A stretch of 64,000 bases of DNA from Podocnemis expansa. Taxonomy: Eukaryota > Chordata > Testudines > Podocnemididae. Below, one piece after another: positions 22,331 to 33,574 of this stretch. Below the pieces are notes generated by a model. That model did not search any database. It saw nothing but the letters and a program-made list of their open reading frames with translations, and was not told the DNA's origin. The stretch's first letter is position 1, and each line of letters opens with the position of its first letter. The stretch is from the NCBI GenBank assembly GCA_007922195.1, contig ML682125.1, positions 310,001-374,000 of the forward strand, read 5' to 3'. Made by a program: the position numbers and the translations under genes.

Positions 22331-22824
22331 AACTGGCTCCTGCACTAGCTGGTTCTCTGTGTCAGCTGGACAGGCTGGTCCTGCAGGTCCTGTTGCCCAC
22401 CAGAAGGCAGAAAACCCACTCAGTGGGCTCAGTCCTGTGGCCTAAGTCCTAGTGTCATGACTAGGATGTGGGCAGTCTGACATAATGTTTGGAGCAGGAG
22501 CTGGGCCAGGTCAGATTCCAGGAGACCAGAGGCCAAAGGCAGGCAAGGGGGCAGACCCGGGGTCAGGTTGCCAGGGGCCAAGAGGCAAACCATGGGAGCA
22601 AATCTCGCAGGAGTAGCAGCCTTAAGCAAGAGACCCTCAGATGCGTGGACAGCTTGGTTCTGGTACAGGCAGAGACCCAAACAGGACATACGCCACACTC
22701 CTGATTTCTGCCAATCACAGGAGTTCAATTGCATGTCCCAGCACCTGTGAGCAGGTTTTGGGGGGCAGGCCAGAGCCCCAGAGACACCAGACTCTTTAGA
22801 TCCCCAGAGAATCTTAGCTCCAAT
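22331..22824. other. Single-copy sequence
   Basis: The upstream part may still be decayed retroelement sequence belonging to the neighbouring gag fragment, but nothing is recognisable. Confidence 0.3.
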
Positions 22825-23059
22825 TGTGACGCTGTCTGGGTCTAGGGGACTGTTTGTGATTATTTTTCATATTAATATTTCATATTGGCAATAATCCATA
22901 TGTGATGTGCCATGTTTGGTGTCAACAGAAAAGCTGTAATCTGCTAAGAATGATTATATGTTTTGTCTGTAGGTATCATGCCTGAAGTAGAAATTAGAAA
23001 TATATTTGTTTTTATGTGTGTTCCAAGTGATTTGTTCTTAAGGCAATCCCAGACTGGGT

Positions 23060-23450
23060 GGCTACCCCTTTGAAAATTGACAAGATGCAAGGCACTAAAT
23101 ACAGCCGTTTAAAGTGGAAATCCATCAATTTACAGAAACAACTCGCTCAGATTCAGACAGACATCATCTTCCTTTCTAAATGCAAACAACTGGACATTAT
23201 ACCTAACGGACTGAAGGTAAAAAATCCTTTACAATCGACATATTACACAGACTCCTATGTTTTACACCCCCTTGCATTTATTTTCATTCCATTCTGTAAG
23301 TTCACCCATCTTCGAAGCATCTGAGGAAGTGGGATTTTCTCCCATGAAAGCTCATGCGAAAAATAAATGTTAGTCTTTAAGTGCCACACAACCCCTTTTT
23401 TGTTTTCTTTTTCCTCCTGGACTAAACTAACATGGCTATCCCTTTGGAAA
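23060..23450 (+). mobile_element. Penelope-like element, internally deleted
   Basis: The inserted block is bounded by 'ggctacccctttgaaaatt' (23062) and 'ggctatccctttggaaatt' (23435), a near-identical pair. The 5' part reads as a short retroelement-like protein (23058 onward) with F-L-S-K-C-K-Q-L-D-I-I-P-N-G-L-K-V-K, resembling the N-terminal region of Penelope-like proteins. It then passes directly to the 3' end with a hammerhead-like core (CTGAGGA 23321-23327, GAAA 23346-23349). The RT and GIY-YIG regions are missing, so it is dead. Confidence 0.5.
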
Positions 23451-23710
23451 TTTGCAAAACTATTGTTCCTCTTGATGGTCCCCATCAGGGAGGCTCCCAT
23501 CCGCAGTGGGCCCAAGAAGAAACCTGTTTGACCAGTCACCTAGACTAACCATCTGGCCCACCTCCATTTTGCTCTGGCAACGAGTCTTGAGATAAAAGGC
23601 AGGGGACCCATCTCCATTTTATCTTTAGTCTTCAGTCTTCAACCAACAATCAACACCCTCCTCTGGAACTATTCTCCTGGGACTGAACAAAGGACTGAGA
23701 CCCACCCAGC

Positions 23711-24110
23711 NNNNNNNNNNNNNNNNNNNNNNNNNNNNNNNNNNNNNNNNNNNNNNNNNNNNNNNNNNNNNNNNNNNNNNNNNNNNNNNNNNNNNNNNNN
23801 NNNNNNNNNNNNNNNNNNNNNNNNNNNNNNNNNNNNNNNNNNNNNNNNNNNNNNNNNNNNNNNNNNNNNNNNNNNNNNNNNNNNNNNNNNNNNNNNNNNN
23901 NNNNNNNNNNNNNNNNNNNNNNNNNNNNNNNNNNNNNNNNNNNNNNNNNNNNNNNNNNNNNNNNNNNNNNNNNNNNNNNNNNNNNNNNNNNNNNNNNNNN
24001 NNNNNNNNNNNNNNNNNNNNNNNNNNNNNNNNNNNNNNNNNNNNNNNNNNNNNNNNNNNNNNNNNNNNNNNNNNNNNNNNNNNNNNNNNNNNNNNNNNNN
24101 NNNNNNNNNN
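23711..24110. other. Assembly gap (400 N)
   Basis: A run of exactly 400 undetermined bases, probably a placeholder length. It hides the end of one LTR-A segment and the start of a MITE. Confidence 0.99.
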
Positions 24111-24289
24111 GAAGCGAAATAGCATGTTCACACTGTGAACATGCTATTTCGTTTCCCACCTTTTCCTTATTTTGAAATAACTTTTTGTTAATTTGGACTA
24201 AGTTATTTCAAAATAAGGCATTATTTCAATACAAGTTTGTTTCAACACAACTTATATCAAAATAATCCCTGTGTGTGCACACAGCCTTT
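24111..24289. mobile_element. Palindromic MITE, left end lost in gap
   Basis: It opens with a ~22 bp inverted repeat around 24132 (GAAGCGAAATAGCATGTTCA and its complement, one mismatch). A region of repeated 'ttatttcaaaataa' words follows, ending in 'gtgtgtgcacacagcc', whose complement GGCTGTGTGCACACAC resembles the GGCTATGTCCACA termini of the element at 63291. It is inserted in LTR-A copy 3. Confidence 0.55.
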
Positions 24290-24365
24290 GACCCTTTAAA
24301 GTCTCTCATATTTTGTTTGTTATCTTTTATATCAACCCTTTAGTTGTAGTTACTAACAGATTGGC

Positions 24366-24784
24366 TGGGACGTAGCCTGAGGAGTTGCAGAACAACAGTG
24401 GGGAGTGCTCTGGAGTAGCAGAGGATGAGGGTGGAGGCTTGAGAGCAATATCTCCCTCCAGCAATTTCTGCTTGTGTTTGCAAACCATCAGTGACTGCAA
24501 GGAATTGTGCCCCATCCAGGGCCAGGACGTGGAAAGACTGTGAGGTTCTGGTTCACCAGCAGGGAGGCCTTTGCCAAAGCCTGGGAAGACTGGTACTCCT
24601 GCTCCAAGAGCAGGGTGCAGCAGAGAAACACGGATGTACTGTAACCAAGGGGCGAATGACATGAACATGCTGTGACCTTGAGGTGCAGCTCCCCCGATCA
24701 CACCTTCCAGCAAAATTCTAATTAATAATTTGCATAAAGTGCATAAACAAGGCATAAATTTGTAATAGGGGAAGTAAATAACCA
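24366..24784. other. Single-copy sequence
   Basis: Nothing is recognised. A 152-codon minus-strand frame (24785-24327) has no known domain. Confidence 0.3.
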
Positions 24785-24965
24785 TTGAAACAATTTGCCC
24801 AGGGCCATGGTAGATTCTCCATCACTGACAATTTCTAAATCAAGACAGGATGTTTTCCTAAGAGATTTCAGCTAAGATTTATTGCAGGGAAATTCCCTGG
24901 CTTGTGTTAACCTGAGGTCTGAAAAGATAATCACAATGGTCCCATCTGGACTTTAAACCTATGAA
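24785..24965 (+). mobile_element. CR1-like LINE 3' end, old subfamily
   Basis: The segment 'aacaatttgcccagggccat', 'gtagattctccatcactgac' and the terminal 'cctgaggtct...aatggtcccatctgg...cctatgaat' follows the older CR1 3' consensus in sense orientation. It is strongly diverged. Confidence 0.55.
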
Positions 24966-25345
24966 TAAAACTCATTGACTGAAGTAACACGAAACAAAGC
25001 AATGACTTGAAGCACAATTAAAGCCAATGGGAATGGGACAGACCTGCCCGAAGTGCTGAGTGTACAGATCTCTCTGGTGAAAGTGGAGGAGGACCGCTGA
25101 AATGTGGAGGCGGGTTCCTGGATGTTCTGCTGGTCTTGGCAAGCGGAAGGGCTTGTCCCTTGGAGGGGAGGGATGCGAGGTGGCTCCCAGTGACCTCTGT
25201 TCTCAACAGGCTGAAGGACAAGTTGGAGGGTGTGAGCGTAGCACAACATCGTTCTCCTAGGTTGTTCTGCTCCTGCAGGCTGCCTAGTGTATGTCACTGC
25301 ACATCTCTTTCTCCATCTGTGCCTGTCCTCTCCTGTCTTCAGAAA
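24966..25345. other. Single-copy sequence
   Basis: No gene or repeat is recognised. Confidence 0.3.
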
Positions 25346-25347
25346 AA

Positions 25348-26152
25348 TCTGCTCAACAAGGACAAGCGCAGGGTGCCACACTTAAGCCAGAAGAATCCCC
25401 AGCATTGCTACAGACTGGGGCCCGACTGGCCAGGCAGCAGTTCTGCAGAAAAGGCCCTGGGGGTTACACTGAGAAGAAGCTGGAATTGCGACAACACTGT
25501 CTCCTTATTACCAAGAAGGCGAACAGCATATTGGGCTGCATTACGAGGAGCGTTGCCAGCAGATTGAGGGATGTTATTATTCCCCTCTATTCGACACTGG
25601 TGAGGCCACGTTTGGCACATTGTGTGCAGTTTTGCCCCCCGGCCCCCCTCCCTCGCCCCCCACGGATGGATGTGGACAAAATTGAAGAGAGTTCAGCCAA
25701 AAGCAACAAAAATGATGAGGAGGCTGGAGCACATGACTTATGAGTGGAGGCAGACGGAAAGAGGCTTGTTTGGTCTGCAGAAGAGGAGACTGAGGGGGGA
25801 TTTGACAGCAGCCTTTAACTACCAGAAGGGGGTCCCAGGGAGGATGGAGCGAGATTCTTCTCAGTGGTGACAGATGTCAGAAATAGGAGCAATGGTCTCA
25901 ACTTTCAGTGGGAGAGGTCTAGGCTGCATATTAGGAAAAACTTTTTCCCTAGGAGGGTGGTGAAGCACTGGAATAGGTTACCCACGGAGGTGGTGGAATC
26001 TCCATCCTTACAAGTTTTTAAGGCCTGGCTTGACCAAGCCCTGGCTGGGCCTGGGCTGATTTAGTTGGGGCTGGTCCTGCTCTGAGCAGGGGGTTGGACT
26101 AGATACCTCCTGAGGTCCCTTCCAACCCTCATCTGCTCTGATTCTATGAAAC
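25348..26152 (+). mobile_element. CR1 LINE, 5'-truncated 3' end
   Basis: This is about 800 bp of CR1 in sense orientation. It begins in the 'aacaaggacaagcgcagggt' coding segment and runs through 'gaatccccagcattgctaca', 'gcatattgggctgcattacg', 'tatgagtggaggcagacgga', 'gtgaagcactggaataggtt' and 'ttggactagatacctcctga' to the terminal 'gattctatgaaa'. The coding part is in pieces (150- and 82-codon frames in different phases) with a C-rich insertion near 25637. It cannot encode a functional protein. Confidence 0.9.
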
Positions 26153-26795
26153 CTTGGTCTAGCCAAGGGCAACTTCTGGACGATTTCTCTCACGCCTGGC
26201 TCCTTTCCAGCTTCTATTGTCCAGACCAGGACCCATTGTTGAGAACAAATTAGCTGCTGTTCCCATGGCACAAGGAGGGTTCACCCTATCTCTCCTCCCT
26301 GTCAGCAGCTGTCAGTGGCGCAGCCTCTGGGCAGGGCCTGTGGATACAGCGGGGGTCTCTGGCCACTGTGGGTCCAGTCAGACCAACCACTGGAGAGAGT
26401 GCATCTGTGCTGCCCTTTCTCTGCCCATCATAGATGCTGGTTCCCAAGGATTAAGATGCCTGGGGGAGCTGGACATCTTTGCAAACCTGACCATTGCTCC
26501 AGGTAGAAACTGCACAAGCTGCCAGGCCAAGCCCCACCTCAGCTCCTGGCTCACCACCCGCCCCTGAGCAGCACCTGGAATCCTCGACCCAATCAGCATC
26601 TCTGGTCCTCCTCTTCCTGACCCTCCTTCATCTGCCCAGGGCCCTCACCCAGCTCTGCCATCACACCCATCCCCGCAACGGCTCTGGCCTCTGAGCAGGG
26701 TCAGCATCACAAAGGGGCTGGGATTTGGAGGAGACAGAGAACAAAGCAGCTCGTGGCCTGTCGGCACAGGTATTAGCATCAGTAGAGGCAAAGGG
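26153..26795. other. Single-copy sequence
   Basis: No gene or repeat is recognised. Confidence 0.35.
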
Positions 26796-27452
26796 CAGGG
26801 GTTAAAGTATAATTTGGCAGGCCCTGGAACCCTCCTAATCAGGCGGGCCCCCTTCCCGCACAGGTGGGCCTCGCTCCTGCATGTCCGGGCCCCCTCCCCT
26901 ACCCCAGCTCCTGCCCCCTAAATGCCAGCTACCCACCCCAGTTTCTGCCCCCCCACATGCTAGCCCCCCGTGCAGGTCCAGGTCCCCCTTATGCACCCCA
27001 GCTACAGCCCCCAATATCCATTCCCCTCCTCTCAAAATCCACCCCCAGCCCCAATACCCAACCCAAAATCCACTCTCAGCCCCCAATACCCACCCCCAGC
27101 TCAGGCACCCTCAATACCCACCCCCTAGTGCAAGCCAGGCCTCCCCAGCCCTTACCAGCAGCCGCGCGCTGGGCCCGGAGACAATGCAGCCTGCAGGCTG
27201 CACTTGGAGGCTTCTGCCTCCAAGCACAGTCTGCACATGCAAAGGGAGCTGGGCACTCCCCATCCGCTCTCCTTCCACCTGCCAGAACGCTGCAGAACAC
27301 CATTCTGGGGCCTGCTATTTTTCAATGGTGGGCCCTGGAACGCAGCGTTTCTGCTCCATTTTCTAGTTTTAGGGTGCCCGGAATGCTGAGCCCCTAAAAA
27401 TAGTGGGCCCCAGAACAGCATTCTGCCACGTTCTGGTCCACTTTAACCCCTG
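26796..27452. mobile_element. Non-autonomous hAT element, GC-rich, perfect target duplication
   Basis: It begins CAGGGGTTAAAGT (26796) and ends with the inverse, ACTTTAACCCCTG (to 27452). It is flanked by a perfect 8 bp duplication GCAAAGGG (26788-26795 and 27453-27460). The interior (657 bp overall) is C-rich with repeated 'cccccaatacccaccccca'-type units and no transposase frame. A second pair of inverted words lies inside each end ('ggccctggaac'). Confidence 0.9.
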
Positions 27453-27460
27453 GCAAAGGG

Positions 27461-29746
27461 AGTATGATGCCAGAAGACAGGGGCATCCCTTGCCCACCCT
27501 GCTCACTGCCTTTCCCAGGGAGGGGATGGGGAAGGGTAGTGCTGTGTCACCTGCAGTTCTCTGCCTGCCTGGGCCCTGGAGCATGAAGGCTGACAGAGTG
27601 CAGAAATCTTGGCAACCGTGGGGGGGGCAGAGCATTATGCACAGTGCCTGGGTGTTTCCTTGGCACGCAGGTGTATCCTCTTTCCTCCTTCATTCATCTT
27701 CTCTCCCTCCTGCCCAGCCGAGGTGACGGGCACTAAAGCAAAGGGGCCCAGTCCCTGGGGCCCAGTCAGCAGCGCAGCCTGCACTGTTTGGATCAAACGT
27801 TAATGTGCTGGAGATAATTGCCTTCATCAAGGGAGGTTAATGAGGCTGCCTGTGTATACAACTGCAGCAGGTGCGATCACAGCCCCCAGTTCACGCGCTT
27901 TCACCTCGGCAGTAATTGGAGATGCGCTCTGCACCACAAGAGCCACTCTGGTCCCTGGATCTCCTGTCCAGCAGCGCGCTGCACCAGCAAAAGCACCCGC
28001 ACTGTGGCCATGCGTGTGCACCTAAGTTCTCCAGTGGTCCTGGTGCCAGTACTGCAGGATGAGGGCTCTGCCTCCACCGCTTCCCAGAACCAGAGCCAGA
28101 ATGCCCTCTCAGCAGTGACCCCGCAACCTCCAACTGGAGCCTGGCCACATTACCCACCCCAAAGACAGCTGGTCTAGGGGCTCCCAGAGGTATGTTTGTC
28201 CTGGGGCCTGAGCCCAGCCTGGCGTGATCAGCCGCAGGAACCAGTTTGCCCCAGCTCAAGGCTCTTTGCGGGGAAAGGGTCAGACATGGGCTCTGGTCTG
28301 GAATGGCAGCAGAGGCTCCTTACGTTTCCAGCCAGGGACTCGGGGCTGGGCAGGAGACAGAGCCCAGCCATGGCTCCTGTGAAAAAAGCCTTCCATGACC
28401 TGCTGTCTCCTGCCTATGAACCCAGACAGCAGCTTTGCCCACCATTAGCCCATGTATGCAGGACACCACAGGGAAAACACTGCACACTTGATGGCCCTTC
28501 AGGCTGGCACTTCAGCGGTGTGCCAGGGTTGAGCTGCCTGCTGGGAGTGGGGAGAGCATATCACAGCCTGGCAGGGCTCCTGGTTCCTTCTCCCCCCTGG
28601 GTCTCTCTCTGTGCCCTGGGACAATCCCTCACCACTGCATGCAGCCTCTGGGGTGTCGTAAAGGCTTCACCAGGGCAGGTGCTAGAAGAGAAGACAGGGG
28701 CCAAGTACAATGAATGAGCTAGGAAGATTGCATCCCCGGAGCTGGCTGCAGTGAGCTAGGAGTCCCGGGTCCCCAGCCACTAACCAGCCTGGGAAGCTCA
28801 CCTGTGTCAGGGCTCTGGGTTCTGGTCCTGCTGGGGGGTGTGAAACCTGCTGGGCCCCAGTGCCACACACAGTGAAAGATGGCATTTCTGTGTAAACAGT
28901 AGAGCAGCTGTGCCATGCTGATCACAGTTGGCATCTTGCAGCCCCTAGTGAAACCACACAGCCTGTCACTACAGCTATTGCACTGGGTGCTGCTCAGAGA
29001 TGGGTCCTGCCCTAAGACCTCTCACTTGAAGCAGACAAGTGGTGGAAGAAAGAAAAGTTTGTTGCCCCCTTTTGGAGCTTGAGGTGCAGGGCACCTCACC
29101 CCTGGTCTAAAGAGGTGAGCAAGGAGTTGAACCCACAGCCCCTGAATTGCAGCACACTGTGAAAACAAGAAGCCCCCTTTGTTCAGTCCCACTCTTGTGT
29201 GTGTCAGGGCCCTGTACTGATAAGGGCTGATGGTGATTCACCTCAAGCATAGGTGGCAGAGGCTAGTGCTGTTACAGCAGGAGTCTTTGGTTTTATCCTG
29301 GCTGCTGCTGTGAAGGTCTGGGGGACTGCACTGAAAAATCATGGAGCTTAGTACGGAAATGGAAATCCTAAGAAGCTGGAGAGGCAGCTGGGTGCTTAGA
29401 GTCCCTGGCATGAAGCTGGATTCTGGTGGTTTCCTTCTGGCCCAAGGAAGAGTGGCCCTGACAGATGTTTTGGTTTAACAGCTCAGCCAGGAGCTGGGCT
29501 GGGGTCTGCACCAGAATGCAGGTGCATGGCTGTGGCCCTGCCTGAAGCAGTGCAGGGGAGGCAGAGAGAAGTGTCCAGGCCTGGGAAAGTCTAGGGGAGA
29601 GTACACCATGGTCTGGGGGTGCACACCCTTGCCCTTCCCCTGACACAGCAGTCAGGGAGGGTCTGAGCCACCAGGGATTCATCACAGGGCAGGGTGAAGC
29701 TAGATCAAGAAGGGCATGAGTGAGAACACCTGGTTGTCTGTGGGAT
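27461..29746. other. Single-copy sequence with an enhancer-like block
   Basis: No coding gene is recognised. The block at 27790-27935 looks different from its surroundings (listed separately). Short SINE-like words occur near 28600-28640 and 28980-29030 but are too decayed to classify. Confidence 0.35.
27790..27935. promoter_or_regulatory. Candidate conserved non-coding block
   Basis: An abrupt stretch of AT-containing, non-repetitive sequence with homeodomain-type cores ('gttaatgtgctgg', 'gataattgccttc', 'ggttaatgagg', 'cagtaattggaga') in otherwise GC-rich DNA. Such composition is common in developmental enhancers. Conservation cannot be seen from one genome, so this is only a candidate. 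Confidence 0.3.
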
Positions 29747-29754
29747 GGTCTCAG

Positions 29755-30541
29755 CAGGGATGTCAAACTTATGGCACATAGACCAAATCTGACCCACCAA
29801 GGGTGTTGATCCAGCGCGTGGAGCTGCTGCCTGGGCTGTGCCTGGAAGCTGTCTGCAGCAGCAAACTGCCAAGACAGGCTTGGGCACAGCAGGGCTAGGT
29901 GTGCTTCTGACTCTTCCACTTTCATGATCCAAGTCACACCACAGGGGAACAAAGGAAGTGCTCCAGCCAACCCCAGCTCAGCTCTGCTGTGGCCTGCCAA
30001 CCAATCAGAGTCTCAGTCACAGCAGGCTAGGCCAGAGCCACCACACTGCCCCTCATCCTAACTGTTCACTGTCAGTCGGTCAGTCAGCATGCTAATTTGA
30101 TTGACAAAACGTTGCACAAATCACCAATAAAAAGAGGGAAAAGTGGCTGGGTCCCATGTGGGAACAAGCCAATCAAAGGCTAACCAGGACTGAGCCAACC
30201 AAAGGCCAGCATTCTGAATGACTGACAGTGAGTGGACTGGGAGGGGGAGAGGCAGGAACCCAGCTGCCTGGGACTGAGACTGATTTTTTTGGCTGCCACC
30301 AGGAGGTAGGGGAAGTGGAAAGGGAAGGGGAAGGGGGCTCTGGGAGCCAGTGTGGAGAAGGCGGGCCCACAGGGTAGGGAAGGTGTGGAGAGCCTGTGGG
30401 ATTTGGGAGGGGAAAGGGGAGCCCATGTCACCCTGAACATGGAGGGGGAAAGGGCTGGGGAGCCCATGCAGCCACATGGCCCATGATGGGTGTCCTGCCT
30501 TCCAATGTGGCCCCCCACACTGAATGAGTTTGACACCTCTG
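29755..30541. mobile_element. Non-autonomous hAT element
   Basis: The ends are CAGGGATGTCAAACT at 29755 and, inverted, AGTTTGACACCTCTG to 30541. The adjacent 8-mers GTCTCAGC (29748-29755) and GTCTCATC (30542-30549) match at 7 of 8 positions, with the first C of the left end possibly shared. Inner ends contain words such as 'ggcacatagaccaaatctga' and, on the other side, 'aatgtggcc', as in Charlie-type elements. The interior has no transposase. Confidence 0.75.
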
Positions 30542-30547
30542 GTCTCA

Positions 30548-30592
30548 TCATTGCTCTGTGCCTCAATTTCCCATCTATAAAATGGGGGGAGT
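30548..30592 (+). repeat. MIR-type SINE fragment
   Basis: Only 'gctctgtgcctcaatttccc' followed by 'atctataaaatgggggga' remains, the 3' half of a MIR, directly beside the hAT insertion. Confidence 0.6.
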
Positions 30593-32474
30593 CAGGGCAG
30601 CCATGGCTACCATGGGTGGGATATCCCATCTCCTCACCCAAGCAGGGGTCAGGTACAGGTGGGAAATGAAGCTGGGATAACATAAACTAAAAGATCTGGC
30701 TCTCCCCTACCTACTCCCGGCCCCACAGGACTTCTGGGCTGTAATCTCTCTGCAGAGCCCTGCCACACCTGCCTGCACCACCCCCCCCCGCCTTGGGAGC
30801 TGCTCTCCCTAGGGCGGAAACCCTCAGGGCTCCAAGAGAAAATGTTCCTTGTGGTCAACATGCAAATATTTCAGGGTTCACAGTGGGAACCCGGCTGGGG
30901 TGGGATGTATCAAGAGCTGTGGAACAAACCAGTCCCTCAGGTGTCCACTGCAGACCCAAAGCAGTGCAAATGGGTGGCCTGAGGGTGGGAATGGGGGAGG
31001 ACAGAGGGCCTTTCACCTAGTGCACTTATCCAGTGCAGGGAGACAGGAATAAGGAGTTTCTGCAGCGCAGCAGAACAGCTCAACACCCAGGTAGTACCAC
31101 CAGGGAAATGCCTTGGTGCTTGTTGTGCTGTGGTTCCCAGGGTGAGTGCTGTGAGTTCACAGAGGCACTAATGAGCCTGTTGGAGCTGCATCAGTAACAA
31201 ATCCCCAAGAGTATCGCGCAATAGCCAGGCCTGTGAGGGCACCTGCAGACAACACCTCTGCGGGGAGCATGCAGCTGCTATGTTACCTCCCCCTGCTTGG
31301 AAAAGAATCAAACCAGCACTGCCACACTGGGGTCTGGCTCTGCTCAGGGCAGGCTCCAGCCAGGATCCCTCACCTCAGAGAGGACGACAGGGGTCCCTGG
31401 AGCCTGGCCTGGAAAGGCACAGTCTGGCCACACCAGCGCCGGGTTAAATATCCCGCTGCATGAATGTATGAAACCTCCGTTCACCCAGCCAAGTTCCAGC
31501 TGCAGTCCTGGCACTGTGCGTACACCACACACAACCCCATTCTGGGATTGGGGAGGCTGGTGGTGGTCCCCCCGTCTAGCGCTGGGCATCACTTCCATCC
31601 TCTGCATCAGCTTGTGCTTCTAATACACTATTGAGTCAGTATGTCCAGCCAGCTGGCTCAGGCTAGGGAACCATGATGGGGCTGACTGCCTGTAGGCCAC
31701 TGCTCACAGCCTGGCCCAGGCAGTGGGACGCCTACTGTCCCCTGGTATGACCGATGCTAGATAAGGTTGCTCAGCACTTCCCATGATAACCCTGTTTTCA
31801 TTCAATTAATTTGCCAAACTTGAACATCGGAGCTGAAGTTTCCCAGGGTGGGAGACTGCTGCTGGCTGAATATTAATCTGGAGAGTTCAGCACAAATGTT
31901 TCAGATGCTCTGAGGACCAAGTTGTGGATGGGGAGAGATGTTTTACCTATGAAATTCTTAAAGCCATTTCACCAAGATGCTCTTGTGCTCAGGTGCTGCA
32001 GAGCAAGGGAGACAGCCCTGGAGTCAGGGATGAGCCTTTGCTATTCTTGGGGGGTTGCCCAAATCAGGGTGCTCTATGCCTTTGGAGAAAAACCTCTCAG
32101 TTCAGACATGCTCAATTCAAAGAGCTACTGAGCAGGGAGCCCCCTGAAGAGGAAGCAGATGTTCAGGAGGCAGAAGATCTTGTTATCAGCACAAATCCCC
32201 AGGAAGGGAAGAAGATGATTCAAACCAGACCCGGCGCCCCAGGTTACATCAGTTTGAGAAGAGGAAAAGCACCAGCTGAGGGGCCGAAGGGGTCACAGCA
32301 AAGACACCAAAGAAAGGAGCTCTTGGTGATGGAGATAACAGACATGCTATCTGTGCCATGTATGGTGTTGTGCAAGATCATAGCCCAGCAGCCTCAGCGA
32401 CAGCTGACCATGTGCTTATAACAGAACAAGCTGATTTTTGGAAAGGATGTGGATGCACAGATCAGGACAATGCT
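30593..32474. other. Single-copy sequence
   Basis: No gene is recognised. 31790-31905 is AT-richer with 'cattcaattaatttgccaaa' and 'gaatattaatctgg' and might be regulatory. A 165-codon plus-strand frame (31924-32421) has no recognised domain. Confidence 0.35.
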
Positions 32475-33238
32475 TAGCCCTGGTCTACCCTGACAGAGGA
32501 GTTTGACATAATGCTGCTTACTTTGAACTTCTGCAGTGTCAGTCTCCACTGTCAGAGCAGTAAATTCAAATTAAATGGAGCTGTAATTTGACCTGCTGAC
32601 ACCACCCCTGCAAGTGACATACCATTGAGATCAAAATCTACAATTCAAATTTAGGCCTGTGTAGCCCGAGAGTAGCTTTTCCGCTTTTTCCTCTCTGCTG
32701 CACCGTAGCAACATAGATCCTCCCATGCCTGCACCCCTGAAAGTTTTCACTTAATTCTTCTCTCTGCGTGCAGCACTGTGCCACTCTGTTGTGCCTGTGG
32801 CAGAGAAACAGCAAGGAAATCTTTTCCCAGACACTTAACACTCTGTTTCAGTACCCGGGATTCATTTCAATCAGAATGTGCTCCTAGTGGCGCTTGGGAC
32901 CCATGGTGCGAAAAACGCCCTTTAATGGAGTGGCTCAATGGAGCAGCTCCAGCGTGCCTGGGGCAAAGCCCCATTTGCTCCACCGTAGTTACAGCTCTGG
33001 CTTTTCCTGATTTTTTTTCCTTTAGAGAAGAGGGGAGAGGGAGTAAGCAGAGGACAACTGCCTCCCCACCACCCCCTGCACCTACTACCCACAGTGCAAT
33101 GCATTTCAGGCAGTAACGTGAGCAGTGGTGAGTGAGAGTCTAAGCAAGCAATTTGCTGTGATCGCCCACCTTCATTTTCTGTAACTCAACTGCCTAAGAT
33201 CGAATTACAACTCCACCCCCACTGTAGACAAGCCCTCA
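32475..33238. mobile_element. Non-autonomous DNA transposon, ~760 bp
   Basis: The left end 'agccctggtctaccctgac' and the complement of the right end, 'gagggcttgtctacagtgg', are inverted copies (about 8 of 10 at the core GTCTAC). The inner regions hold paired 'cgaattacaa'/'aatttgacc'-like words. This is a common type in reptile DNA. No transposase frame is present. The superfamily is not determined because the target duplication is unclear. Confidence 0.5.
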
Positions 33239-33374
33239 GAATGACGACAACAACTTTACAGATATTTCATGAACTTTGAGAAGGCTTTTGCCAGTGTTCA
33301 CAGGACCAGCCTATGGTGTATTCTGTAGCCATATGGATTCCCTCTTCATATAATTAACATTAAAAGGTCTATTC

Positions 33375-33562
33375 CAGGGGTCTCAAACGCAAATCACTAT
33401 GAGGGCTGCATGAGAATTAGTACAATAGCTCAAGAGCCGCACCACAGAAACCTTTCAATACAATGATATTGCAAATATCGGTAATGATCATGTCATTGTG
33501 GGGTGCAAGAAGTAGCTTTAGGGGCTGCATGTGGCCCACGGGCCAAGTGTTTGAGACCCCTG
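33375..33562. mobile_element. Short hAT MITE (188 bp), perfect target duplication
   Basis: The ends are CAGGGGTCTCAAAC and its exact inverse GTTTGAGACCCCTG. Both sides carry the perfect 8 bp duplication GTCTATTC (33367-33374 and 33563-33570). It contains no coding sequence. It lies just upstream of, and in the same orientation as, a CR1 3' fragment. Confidence 0.93.
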
Positions 33563-33574
33563 GTCTATTCCAAC

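Larger units (their letters stand above)
22825..24365 (+). repeat. LTR-A dispersed element, copy 3 (interrupted twice)
   Basis: It starts TGTGACGCTGTCTGGG at 22825 and is collinear with the copy at 55470 up to ~23058. It resumes at ~23452 ('tttgcaaaactattgttcct') and runs into the gap at 23711. The downstream part reappears at ~24290 ('ctttgaccctttaaagtctc', 'cttttatatcaaccctttag', 'aacagattggctggga'). The interruptions are a Penelope-like insertion and a palindromic MITE. Confidence 0.7.

Noticed and set aside
23625..24159. Two long minus-strand frames across the gap
   Set aside because: They exist only because undetermined bases give no stops.
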